Shown here: one piece after another, positions 16,432 through 23,641 of the stretch
Layout: each line of letters begins with the position of its first letter
Numbering within the stretch: the stretch's first letter is position 1
NCBI GenBank assembly: GCA_944389935.1
Contig: CALXOE010000036.1
Span: 1-38,917, forward strand
Length of the DNA: 38,917 nucleotides
Origin: an uncultured Victivallis sp.
Lineage (GTDB): Bacteria > Verrucomicrobiota > Lentisphaeria > Victivallales > Victivallaceae
Reading direction: 5' to 3'
Translations under genes and position numbers: made by a program
The notes under the pieces: model-generated
What the model was told of the DNA's origin: nothing
Databases searched by the model: none
What the model saw: only the letters and a program-made list of their open reading frames with translations

Positions 16432-17708
16432 ATAAGCTTCTGATTCAACGTGTCCGGCTGGACGGAGCAGAGACCGACATCCTCATCGAGGGGAATCGGA
16501 TCGCCCGCATCGCGCCGGAAATCGCGCCCGGAACCGCCCGCGTGATCGACGGCTCCGGCAAGGCGGCGATTCCGCCGTTCTACAACACGCACACGCATGC
16601 GGCGATGACGCTGCTGCGCGGCTACGCCGACGACATGGAACTCTTCACCTGGCTGAACGACTATATCTGGCCGGCGGAGGGGAGGCTGACCGGGGAGGAC
16701 ATCTACGCCGGGACGCGGCTCGCACTGCTCGAAATGATCCGGTCCGGAACGGTTTTCTTCAACGACATGTACTGGTATCAGCCGGACGCGATCCGTGCGG
16801 TCGAGGAGATGGGCATGCGGGCGGCGATCGGGCTGCTTTACATCTCCGGCTCCGATGGAGCTGTGCTGGAGCGCAACCGGAAATGCAACGAGGAGCTGCT
16901 TGCGTGGAACGGCGGCGGCTCGGGACGGATTCAGGTGGCGCACGCGCCGCACGCGGTCTACACGGTTTCGGAGGAGGTGCTGCGCCGCGTCGCGGAGGAT
17001 GCGAAAGCCGATGGTCATGTGATCCATATCCACGCCTCCGAGACCGCGCGCGAGGTGGAGGAGTGTGTGGCGGCGCACGGCATGACGCCGATCGCGTATC
17101 TCGATTCGCTCGGGATTCTCGGGCCGCGGACCGTGCTCGCGCACGCGGTGCATCTCTCGGACGGGGATATCGAGATCATCCGGGAGCGCGGCGCGTATAT
17201 CTCGCACTGTCCCTGCTCGAACTTCAAGCTTGCGTCGGGTCAGTTCCGCTATCGCAGGGCGGTGGAGATGGGCTGCTGCCGTTTCACGATCGGCACCGAC
17301 GGATGTGCGTCGAACAACAATCTCTCGATGCTCGAGGAGATGAAGTTTGCGGCGCTCTCGGCGAAGAATGAGTCCGGCAGCCCGACCGCGGGGCGCGACG
17401 GCGACATCTTCCGGGCGGCGACGCGCACGGGAGCGGAGGCGTTCGAGATCGACGCAGGGGTCATCGCTGCGGGGAAACTGGCGGACATTGTTCTGGTCGA
17501 TCTCGACAATCCGCTGCTTGTTCCGGACTTCAATTTGACGGCGAACCTCGTTTATTCAGCCGATTCGAGCTGCATCGACACGGTGATCTGCGACGGGCGG
17601 ATTCTGATGGAAAACCGGGAGATCCCGGGCGAAGCTGAGATCCTGGCGGAAGCGCGCCGGGTCTGTGCGAAGATCCGCGCCCTGCGGACGGGGGGAGCGG
17701 GCGCATGA
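16428..17708 (+). CDS. mtaD: Amidohydrolase, SAH/MTA deaminase type
   Basis: 426 aa of the amidohydrolase superfamily. Metal ligands are visible: His55 and His57 in NTHTHAAMTLLRGYADD, the later His in HIHASET, the His in LAHAVHL and Asp in IGTDGCASNNNLSMLEEM. These motifs, including MTLLRGYADDMEL and WLNDYIWPAE, are typical of 5-methylthioadenosine/S-adenosylhomocysteine deaminases, which convert the adenine group to hypoxanthine with release of ammonia. The C-terminal part (GKLADIVLVDLDNP) rebuilds the small beta domain. It is coupled by ATGA overlaps to the genes on both sides. Other aryl or guanine deaminases are less likely. Confidence 0.88.
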   Translation: MNKLLIQRVRLDGAETDILIEGNRIARIAPEIAPGTARVIDGSGKAAIPPFYNTHTHAAMTLLRGYADDMELFTWLNDYIWPAEGRLTGEDIYAGTRLALLEMIRSGTVFFNDMYWYQPDAIRAVEEMGMRAAIGLLYISGSDGAVLERNRKCNEELLAWNGGGSGRIQVAHAPHAVYTVSEEVLRRVAEDAKADGHVIHIHASETAREVEECVAAHGMTPIAYLDSLGILGPRTVLAHAVHLSDGDIEIIRERGAYISHCPCSNFKLASGQFRYRRAVEMGCCRFTIGTDGCASNNNLSMLEEMKFAALSAKNESGSPTAGRDGDIFRAATRTGAEAFEIDAGVIAAGKLADIVLVDLDNPLLVPDFNLTANLVYSADSSCIDTVICDGRILMENREIPGEAEILAEARRVCAKIRALRTGGAGA

Positions 17709-18568
17709 CCGGGAAGGTTCGGAAAATTCTGTTCTTTTTTGCAGGTGCGGCGGTGGCGGCGGCATCGCCGCTCTCAGCCGTTGAATACCCGAACTACGCG
17801 CGGGATTGCGCGACTTTGAGGAGTTCGGTCGAGTATCCGAAATATGAGAGCTGTTTTGCCGTGGATGGAATCGCCTCGACCCGCTGGTCCTCCGGCCGGG
17901 GGGACGACCAGTGGCTGACGCTCGACCTCGGGCAGGTGCGGCGGATCGGGCGGATCGTGTTGAACTGGGAACGTTCCGCCCCATTGTGGTACGCAATTCA
18001 ACTTTCGACCGACGACGAGCATTACAAGGAGGTTTTTGAACAGACCGAGGGGACGCAGGGAGCGTATGACGTCGTCGATTTTGCGCCGCAGGAGGCGAGA
18101 TTCATCCGGATCGACTGCCGGGAGCGGACGACGCAGTACGGATTTTCCCTGTACGAGGTGGAGGTGTATCCGCCGGTGAAGAGCCCGGCTTATCGCTGCA
18201 AGGTGTGGGCGGGAGCGTCGCAGATGCCGGACGGAGCCCCCGAGTATGCGACGGACGGATCGCACCGGACCGCGTGGCGCGCACCGGGCGGAAAGGCGCA
18301 GTGGATTCAGTTCAATCTCGGGAGAACTCGGCGGGTTGCCCGACTCCAGATCGACTGGGGAGACGGGGCTCCGAAGAGTTTTACGGTTCAGCTTTCCGAG
18401 GACGGGAAACGTTTTTTCGATGCCTACGCGGCGACGGACCGCCCGCCGCGCTCGGAGGAGACGATTCAGCTTACTGCGCCGCGCCGTGCGCGTTACATCA
18501 AACTTAATTTCAAGGAGGCCGCCGGGGAGGGCGGCTACATGATCCGCGAATTCGACGCATTGCCATGA
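17705..18568 (+). CDS. Secreted protein with two F5/8C (discoidin) domains
   Basis: 287 aa. Signal peptide to about residue 25 (ILFFFAGAAVAAASPLSA). Two galactose-binding-like domains follow, about 35-155 and 163-285. Each has the F5/8C pattern: a variable-residue start with DGIASTRWSS or DGSHRTAWRA, then QWLTLDLGQVRRIGRIVLNW or QWIQFNLGRTRRVARLQIDW, then ARFIRIDC or ARYIKLNF. Such domains bind carbohydrate or surfaces and have no catalytic function here. It overlaps the amidohydrolase gene by ATGA, an unexpected partner. Confidence 0.88.
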   Translation: MTGKVRKILFFFAGAAVAAASPLSAVEYPNYARDCATLRSSVEYPKYESCFAVDGIASTRWSSGRGDDQWLTLDLGQVRRIGRIVLNWERSAPLWYAIQLSTDDEHYKEVFEQTEGTQGAYDVVDFAPQEARFIRIDCRERTTQYGFSLYEVEVYPPVKSPAYRCKVWAGASQMPDGAPEYATDGSHRTAWRAPGGKAQWIQFNLGRTRRVARLQIDWGDGAPKSFTVQLSEDGKRFFDAYAATDRPPRSEETIQLTAPRRARYIKLNFKEAAGEGGYMIREFDALP

Positions 18569-18627
18569 GTTTCAAGCTGGTTGTCTGCGGAATTGAAACC
18601 GAATCCTGCGGTGATTTGAAATAAGTC

Positions 18628-18651
18628 CGGCTCTCCGGACCCGGAGAGCCG
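18628..18651. terminator. Hairpin between convergent genes
   Basis: CGGCTCTCCGG and CCGGAGAGCCG form a perfect 11-bp inverted repeat with only two bases between, so the top of the stem must open. It lies between the stops of the plus-strand F5/8C gene and the minus-strand lipoprotein gene. There is no T-run on the plus side and only TTATTT on the minus side. Confidence 0.6.
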
Positions 18652-18660
18652 TGTGGAGTG

Positions 18661-19170
18661 TCAGAATTTGATTTCGATTGGGTCGTGCGAGAATGAGTAG
18701 ATTGTGGCGGTCGCGTCCTTGAAATAGAGCACCTGCGTGTTGTCGTCGTCGGGGCTGTACATCTTTTTCAGGGAGGGGTAGGCGTCGAGCATGGAGACTT
18801 TCGCCTCGCGGCGGTTGTCATCGACGAGTGTGCCGGAGAGACGGATCCACTCATCGCCTTTCATCGCGCAGAGTTCGGTTTTCCCATTGACGCCGAGCTG
18901 ACGCGAGACGTTCTTCTTCCGGCCGGTCTGGATGTAGAGTTTTCCCTCGAAGATGTGGATGGTTCCGAACGGGCGCACGCGCGGCTGGTCGCCGTCGACC
19001 GTGGCGATGTAGTAGACTCCGGCATCTTTCAGAAACTGGTAAACGTCCTGCATATTCATCGCTTTTTTCTCCTTGTTCTCGGCGGCGGCGTCGACGGACC
19101 GACATCCGCAGAATGTGAAAACCGCAGCGCAGAGAAGCGCCGTGACCGCCAGAGTTTTTTCCATTTTCAT
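18661..19170 (-). CDS. Lipoprotein with pyridoxamine-oxidase-like split barrel
   Basis: 169 aa from ATG 19170 (AGGAGG 4 nt upstream; ATG 19164 with 10 nt spacing is also possible). The N-terminus is a lipoprotein signal (LAVTALLCAAVFTFCGC). From residue 38 the sequence is a pyridoxamine 5'-phosphate oxidase-like, FMN-binding split barrel: YQFLKDAGVYYIATVDGDQP, VRPFGTIHIFEGKLYIQTGR and KNVSRQLGVNGKTELCAMKG. Members of this small group are normally cytoplasmic and start about here. A second ATG at 19059 has its own AAGGAG 9 nt upstream and would give exactly that 132-aa cytoplasmic form. The reaction is unknown; the family binds flavin or similar cofactors. Confidence 0.85.
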   Translation of the reverse strand: MKMEKTLAVTALLCAAVFTFCGCRSVDAAAENKEKKAMNMQDVYQFLKDAGVYYIATVDGDQPRVRPFGTIHIFEGKLYIQTGRKKNVSRQLGVNGKTELCAMKGDEWIRLSGTLVDDNRREAKVSMLDAYPSLKKMYSPDDDNTQVLYFKDATATIYSFSHDPIEIKF

Positions 19171-19324
19171 GTTGCCTCCTGAAAGCTGTTTGACTTCGTG
19201 GTGTCTTCGACCCGATAAGGAATCATACACCCGCAATCCCGTCCCGTCAAACGAAAAAACAGGGATTCTCCGGGAAAAATGCAGGAGGAATCGGGTCTTC
19301 TCCGGGATTCGTCCTTTCCTCCGC

Positions 19325-19367
19325 TTGAAAATAACCGTTTCCTGTGATATATTATTAGGATACTAAT
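19325..19367 (+). promoter_or_regulatory. Promoter and MarR-type operator
   Basis: TTGAAA (19325-19330), a 17-bp spacer and TATATT (19348-19353) form a good sigma-70 promoter. Directly after it ATTAG-GATA-CTAAT (19354-19367) is a perfect inverted repeat at the expected start of transcription. This is where a MarR protein would bind to repress its own operon. Confidence 0.75.
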
Positions 19368-19384
19368 GATTTTGAAGAGATAAA

Positions 19385-19816
19385 ATGGAACATTCGCTGC
19401 ATTACAATCTTCTGGCGGCGCATACGTTGTTTCAGAAGCGTTTTCTCGCCCGGCTGCTGCGGGAATATCCGGAGTTGCTGCCGGGTCAACCGAAAGTGAT
19501 CGACTTTCTCATGAGCCACCCCGCTTCCTTTCAGCGGGAGATCGCCGACGGTTGTCTGATCGATCCGGCGACGCTCTCCCCGATCCTCGGGAAGATGGAG
19601 TTTTCCGGACTGATCCGGCGCGACAAGAGCGACGAGAATCGGAAGAACTCGATCGTCTCGCTCACTGACAAAGGCGAGACGATCGGCCACCGCATGCGCG
19701 AGCTTTTCCGCGAGGCGGAAGAGGCTGCCTGCGCGGGTGTTCCGGAACAGGATCGGGAGTGTCTGCTGCGCTGTCTGCAGACGATCCGGGAAAACAGTCG
19801 GAGTGGAAATAAATGA
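19385..19816 (+). CDS. MarR-family regulator
   Basis: 143 aa winged-helix protein. The N-terminal helix (HSLHYNLLAAHTLFQKRFLA) is followed by a DNA-binding part, FQREIADGCLIDPATLSPIL and GKMEFSGLIRRDKSDENRKNSIVSLTDKGE, with the characteristic MarR Asp-Arg-wing pattern (DENRKNSIVSLT). The C-terminal helices serve dimerisation. It overlaps the next gene by ATGA, so it likely controls the YczE-type membrane protein and itself through the dyad at 19354-19367. The ligand is unknown. Confidence 0.92.
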   Translation: MEHSLHYNLLAAHTLFQKRFLARLLREYPELLPGQPKVIDFLMSHPASFQREIADGCLIDPATLSPILGKMEFSGLIRRDKSDENRKNSIVSLTDKGETIGHRMRELFREAEEAACAGVPEQDRECLLRCLQTIRENSRSGNK

Positions 19817-20463
19817 AATATCGTTACAGCAAAAGGAAACGTTTTATTCTGTTCATCATCGGGCTCGTCCTCGCCGGACTCGGCGTCGCGTTGAGCACCC
19901 GGCCCGGGTTGGGGACTTCTCCCATCACGAGTCTGCCCTATGTCATGACTTTCATCATTCCGTGGACGCTAGGAATGACTACGGTCGGAATCAATTTGCT
20001 CTTCATCTTCATGCAGGCGATCATTCTGAAGCGCCGGTTCGGCTGGGCGCAGCTGGCACAGTTGCCGACGCTTTTTGCATTCGGATTTTTCATCGATCTC
20101 GGGATGTGGATCTCTTCCTTTTACGTTCCGGAGGCATACCCGCTGCGACTGATTGAGGAACTGCTTGGATGTGTGGTTCTTGCGACCGGCATTGCGTTTC
20201 AGTTGCTTGCGAACGTCTCCTACATGCCGGGCGACGGTTTTATCCGGACGGTTTCGGAGGAGTACAAGATTCCGTTTGGAACGGTGAAAGTCTGCTTCGA
20301 TGTCTCGATTGTTGTGCTTGCGATTCTCGTTTCGCTCTGCTACTTTCAGAAAGTCAGCGGAATCCGGGAGGGAACGGTGCTTGCGGCGGTTCTGGTCGGT
20401 CTCACGATCCGGATGCTTCAACAGCCGCTGCGCTTCGTAAAAAAGCAGCTGGTCAAGGCGTAA
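19813..20463 (+). CDS. YczE/YyaS/YitT-family membrane protein
   Basis: 216 aa with about five membrane segments. The start KRFILFIIGLVLAGLGVALSTRPGLGTSPITSLPYV carries the LSTRPGLGTSP pattern of the YczE/YyaS family, and VSYMPGDGFIRTVSE with PFGTVKVCFDVSIV matches the second repeat. The family is a poorly understood membrane protein group; some members are linked to transport or to antibiotic production. Coupled by ATGA overlap to the MarR gene, so its expression is probably induced by the MarR ligand. Confidence 0.88.
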   Translation: MKYRYSKRKRFILFIIGLVLAGLGVALSTRPGLGTSPITSLPYVMTFIIPWTLGMTTVGINLLFIFMQAIILKRRFGWAQLAQLPTLFAFGFFIDLGMWISSFYVPEAYPLRLIEELLGCVVLATGIAFQLLANVSYMPGDGFIRTVSEEYKIPFGTVKVCFDVSIVVLAILVSLCYFQKVSGIREGTVLAAVLVGLTIRMLQQPLRFVKKQLVKA

Positions 20464-20550
20464 GCCGCCGCCCGCCGGCTTTCTTCGGGATATCCTCCCG
20501 GTTATTTGGCGGTGGATCGCTTCCGATTGATGCCTTTTCTTCCGCCGTTT

Positions 20551-20578
20551 TTGATTTTGCGGAAGAGTGTGGTATAGT
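20551..20578 (+). promoter_or_regulatory. Promoter of membrane protein gene
   Basis: TTGATT (20551-20556) and TATAGT (20573-20578) with 16 bp between, 42 nt before the ATG at 20621. Confidence 0.55.
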
Positions 20579-20620
20579 AATGTGGATCGTTTCCGGAAAT
20601 AAGATGGGAGGAGCGCCGCC

Positions 20621-21127
20621 ATGCCGATTCGCCGCAATCATCCGTTTTGCCAGAAATCGCATCAGGCCGATCAGAAGCCGGAGGAGCGGAAAACGTTCCG
20701 GCGGAAATTCGCTCCGCACCTGCCCGCCCTCTGGCTCTTCGGTGCGCTGCTGTGGTGTGGCCCCTTCGTGAGCCACGGCGGAGGATTGTTCGGGATAATA
20801 TTGGGATTGAGTCTCTACTTCTGGCTGACTTTGCTGGTGGGATTTTTCGTCCTGGGTTTCGTGCCGCCACGGCTGTGGGACATTCCCGATTTCGTACTGG
20901 TCGCGGTGACGGTGTTGCTCACATTTTTTCCCTTTGATCGACCTTTTTTCGGCTGGAGCTGGGTCGTTTCCTCTCTTCTGCTTGCGGCGATGGCGCTCGA
21001 AAACATCATCCGGGCGATCTGCGGAAAAGAGCGCCGGAAAGCCGTCTGGAAAGCGGGTTTCGCCGCGATGACGTTGATTACTCTCTTCCTCCTGAATTTC
21101 ATCGCCGCCGCCGCGGCTTCGTGTTGA
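20621..21127 (+). CDS. Membrane protein of unknown function
   Basis: 168 aa; start supported by GGGAGGAG upstream. A basic, polar N-terminus (about 35 residues) is followed by four hydrophobic segments: LPALWLFGALLWCGPFV, LFGIILGLSLYFWLTLLVGFFV, IPDFVLVAVTVLLTFFP and WVVSSLLLAAMALENII, then a C-terminal one (FAAMTLITLFLLNFIAAAAA). I do not recognise a family. It has its own promoter and is convergent with the FAD-oxidoreductase remnant 8 nt away. Confidence 0.7.
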   Translation: MPIRRNHPFCQKSHQADQKPEERKTFRRKFAPHLPALWLFGALLWCGPFVSHGGGLFGIILGLSLYFWLTLLVGFFVLGFVPPRLWDIPDFVLVAVTVLLTFFPFDRPFFGWSWVVSSLLLAAMALENIIRAICGKERRKAVWKAGFAAMTLITLFLLNFIAAAAASC

Positions 21128-21135
21128 ACGGCGGG

Positions 21136-21624
21136 TCAGGACCGGGGGCCGGTGTTGGTCCCGTTGCGTTCGAGTTCCGCCCGGAGTTCCGCCGGGTCGA
21201 GGACGCGCGGCGAAACACCGTTCCGGCAGGCGAGCGCCGCTGCAGTTCCGGCCGCTTCCCCCATCGCCATGCAGTGAGACATGATCCGGTAACTCGATTG
21301 CGCGATATGATCTCCTGAAATACAGCGTCCCGCCGTCAGAATCCCCTCCACCCCCGCCGGGAGAAGCGCCCGGTAGGGAATGTCGTAAGGCTGTTCGAGC
21401 GGAATGAGTTCGGAGGGTTCTCCGATCTCGTCCGGATTGTGGATGTCGAGCAGGTAGATTCCGCGGGCGACGGCATCCGGAAACCGGGCGCCGCTCTTCA
21501 CATCCTCCCCGGTCAGGAGGTAGTCCCCGATGATTCTTCGGCTCTCCCGGACTCCGATGGCCGGATAGATCGCCGCAAGCACGGCATGTTCCCCGCCCGG
21601 AACGTAACGTCGGATGAACTCCAT
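21136..21624 (-). pseudogene. C-terminal remnant of FAD-dependent oxidoreductase
   Basis: 162 aa that match only the C-terminal part of the two complete FAD oxidoreductases at 35488-38099: GVRESRRIIGDYLLTGEDVK, ARFPDAVARGIYLLDIHNP, YDIPYRALLPAGVEGILTAG and CISGDHIAQSSYRIMSHCMAMGEAAG. The N-terminal FAD-binding GxGxxG half, about 265 residues, is missing. The frame stays open upstream to about 21735 without a start codon or recognisable homology, and this DNA is used by the LacI promoter. The natural explanation is a deletion or replacement that left the 3' end. The piece alone could not bind FAD in the usual way. Confidence 0.82.
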
Positions 21625-21675
21625 CGATTTTTCCGGGGAGAGCGGGACTTTTTTGGGAAAAATTTTTTCTAGCTC

Positions 21676-21737
21676 TTGACATTTTACTTCGTTTGATCCA
21701 TAATATAGCTGTGTAAACGATTCAATGAAACGTTATC
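21676..21737 (+). promoter_or_regulatory. Promoter and LacI-type operators
   Basis: TTGACA (21676-21681), 17 bp, CATAAT (21699-21704). Downstream lie TGTAAACGATTCAA (21712-21725) and TGAAACGTTATC (21726-21737), both close to the CG-centred half-palindromic operator of LacI-family proteins. Autoregulation by the following gene is likely but inferred. Confidence 0.68.
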
Positions 21738-21749
21738 CTGGTTATTTTC

Positions 21750-22838
21750 ATGGGGAAGAATACAGTATCTTTGAATGATGTGGCACGCCGGGCGGGAGTC
21801 TCAATCGGGACTGCGTCCCGGGTGTTGAACGGCAATCCGAGAGTATCGGCATCTGCTTCGTCCGCAGTACAGGCGGCGATTCTCGAGCTCGGTTATCAGC
21901 CCGATTCCGTGGCGCGTTCGATGCGGAAAAAAGATGGAGAGGGACGGGGCGGTCTCTGGTCGGGAAATATTGGTCTCGTGCTGGCGGGGATGGGCAGTTC
22001 CATGCTGCGGGTACCGCTGATTATCGATCTGGTCGATGCTCTGCAGCGGGAAGCGGCGCAGCATGGATTTCACCTGATGGTGGCGGGGCAGCCACGCGAG
22101 GGAACTCTGCCGCAGATGCTGATTGACCGCAAAGTTGAGGGGATGATTATGTTTGGTGAATTATCCCGGGAACAGTGCCGTCAGATTGTTGAGGTGATGC
22201 CGCTGGTCGGGATCGGCAATGATTTCGAGGCTGCGGGCGTCTCCTCCGTGAATGTGGACAACCGGGGGGCCATCCTCAATGCCGTCAGGTCCCTCCGGCA
22301 GGCTGGAAAACGGCGGATCGCCTTTGTGAACAAGGAGGCGGAACAACCTGATTTTATTCGGCGCTTTCAAGCATACCAGGAAGCAGTGCGGGAGTTTGAT
22401 TTGCCGGAACTCTCCATTGTGATGCCGAAAAACGAGTCGGGCTCGCTCAAACAGGCGGAGCAGATCCCGCCTGATATGGAACCGCTGATTTCTGCGCTTT
22501 TTGATGTTCCGACACCACCGGATGCGCTGCTGGTTGCAAATGACTGGCAGGCCATCGGCGTTTACCGTGCGCTGGAAAAGCGTCATTTGCGGCCGGGAAC
22601 CGATGTTGCGATTATCGGTTTCGATAACGATGTACGGGTTTGTGATGCGCTCAATCCGAGACTCAGCTCGATCCAGTATCCTGCGGAGGAGATCGGAAGC
22701 TTTGCTTTCCGGCTTCTGCTGGCGGCATTGAAGAATTCTGACCGTTCCGCAATCAGTACTACGTTGTTGCCGGGAAAACTGATTGAGAGGGAGTCATTTT
22801 GCAGCGGAAGCATTTCCGCTCCGGATTTCAAGCGTTGA
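21750..22838 (+). CDS. LacI-family transcriptional regulator
   Basis: 362 aa. The HTH is classic: VSLNDVARRAGVSIGTASRV LNGNPRVSASASSAVQAAI, with the hinge-helix region near YQPDSVARSMRKK. The sensor domain begins at NIGLVLAGMGSSMLRVPLII and includes PDALLVANDWQAIGVYRALE and VAIIGFDNDVRVCDALNPRLSSIQYP, as in sugar-sensing LacI/GalR proteins. The pseudopilin and the GH-A glycosidase genes follow on the same strand, so it probably controls them in response to a breakdown product. The start has no strong ribosome binding site. Confidence 0.94.
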   Translation: MGKNTVSLNDVARRAGVSIGTASRVLNGNPRVSASASSAVQAAILELGYQPDSVARSMRKKDGEGRGGLWSGNIGLVLAGMGSSMLRVPLIIDLVDALQREAAQHGFHLMVAGQPREGTLPQMLIDRKVEGMIMFGELSREQCRQIVEVMPLVGIGNDFEAAGVSSVNVDNRGAILNAVRSLRQAGKRRIAFVNKEAEQPDFIRRFQAYQEAVREFDLPELSIVMPKNESGSLKQAEQIPPDMEPLISALFDVPTPPDALLVANDWQAIGVYRALEKRHLRPGTDVAIIGFDNDVRVCDALNPRLSSIQYPAEEIGSFAFRLLLAALKNSDRSAISTTLLPGKLIERESFCSGSISAPDFKR

Positions 22839-22906
22839 TTTGACCAGAATTTTTCAGCGGTTAGGAGGACAATTCCGGCCGGGACAACCAACAAGGAGCA
22901 ACTGCC

Positions 22907-23557
22907 ATGAAAGAAAAACATCTTTTCATGTTAATTGAATTACTAGTTGTGATTGCAATCATCGCCATTCTCGCCTCCATGCTGCTTCCCGCCTTGAACA
23001 AAGCGAGGGATGCGTCACGCAATACCGCATGTATCAATAACTTAAAGCAGCATGGAGTTGCCAATCTTTCGTATGCCGGGGATAACCGGGACTGGTTTGC
23101 AAAGAGTTATCAGGACTATACCGTATCCTGGCTGACCTGGCTTGAGCCGTGGCAGCTCCCGAGTGCCACCTATACCGATCCGATGGACTCGTATATTCAG
23201 CCCAAAGTCTACTTCTGCGCCGCGGAAAAGGAGACCAGTTATCCCAAGGACTGGAAAAGTTACTTTCCGGGAGGAGGGCTGGGATATGTTTCCTATACCA
23301 GTTACACCTATTTCGGCAATATGGCAGGTGCGGCAGAATACAAGAACGGAGCGTTCACTCCCCGGAAGATTACGCATCAGCGGATCAATGAAGCCGTCAT
23401 CATGAAAGATTGTGCGCGTTCCAACGTTAATTGGCAGGCTCCGAACCACAATGGAGATGTCAACATTGTTTTCGGCGACGGCCATGCGAAATCCAGGAAA
23501 AACGGCGCGTGTGAATTAAAATTCAAAGTTTCGGGAGGTGCGGAAGAACGTTGGTAA
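22907..23557 (+). CDS. Pseudopilin-type protein with H-X9-DG motif
   Basis: 216 aa; AAGGAG 8 nt before the ATG. The class III signal is [30 protein letters not shown], with Glu5 and the helix intact but Leu at the residue before the cleavage Phe and Met in place of Thr. The globular part ends with [12 protein letters not shown], the H-X9-DG motif known from many planctomycete and lentisphaere pseudopilin-like proteins. Their role is not known in detail. It lies between the LacI regulator and the large glycosidase. Confidence 0.93.
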   Translation: MKEKHLFMLIELLVVIAIIAILASMLLPALNKARDASRNTACINNLKQHGVANLSYAGDNRDWFAKSYQDYTVSWLTWLEPWQLPSATYTDPMDSYIQPKVYFCAAEKETSYPKDWKSYFPGGGLGYVSYTSYTYFGNMAGAAEYKNGAFTPRKITHQRINEAVIMKDCARSNVNWQAPNHNGDVNIVFGDGHAKSRKNGACELKFKVSGGAEERW

Positions 23558-23641
23558 GAGAGGGTTTCCACGAACCCTGTTCCCAGATGAATATCCCGTT
23601 GTGCAGCGGGTAAAAACAGTATCGGAACCATCTGAGATTGC

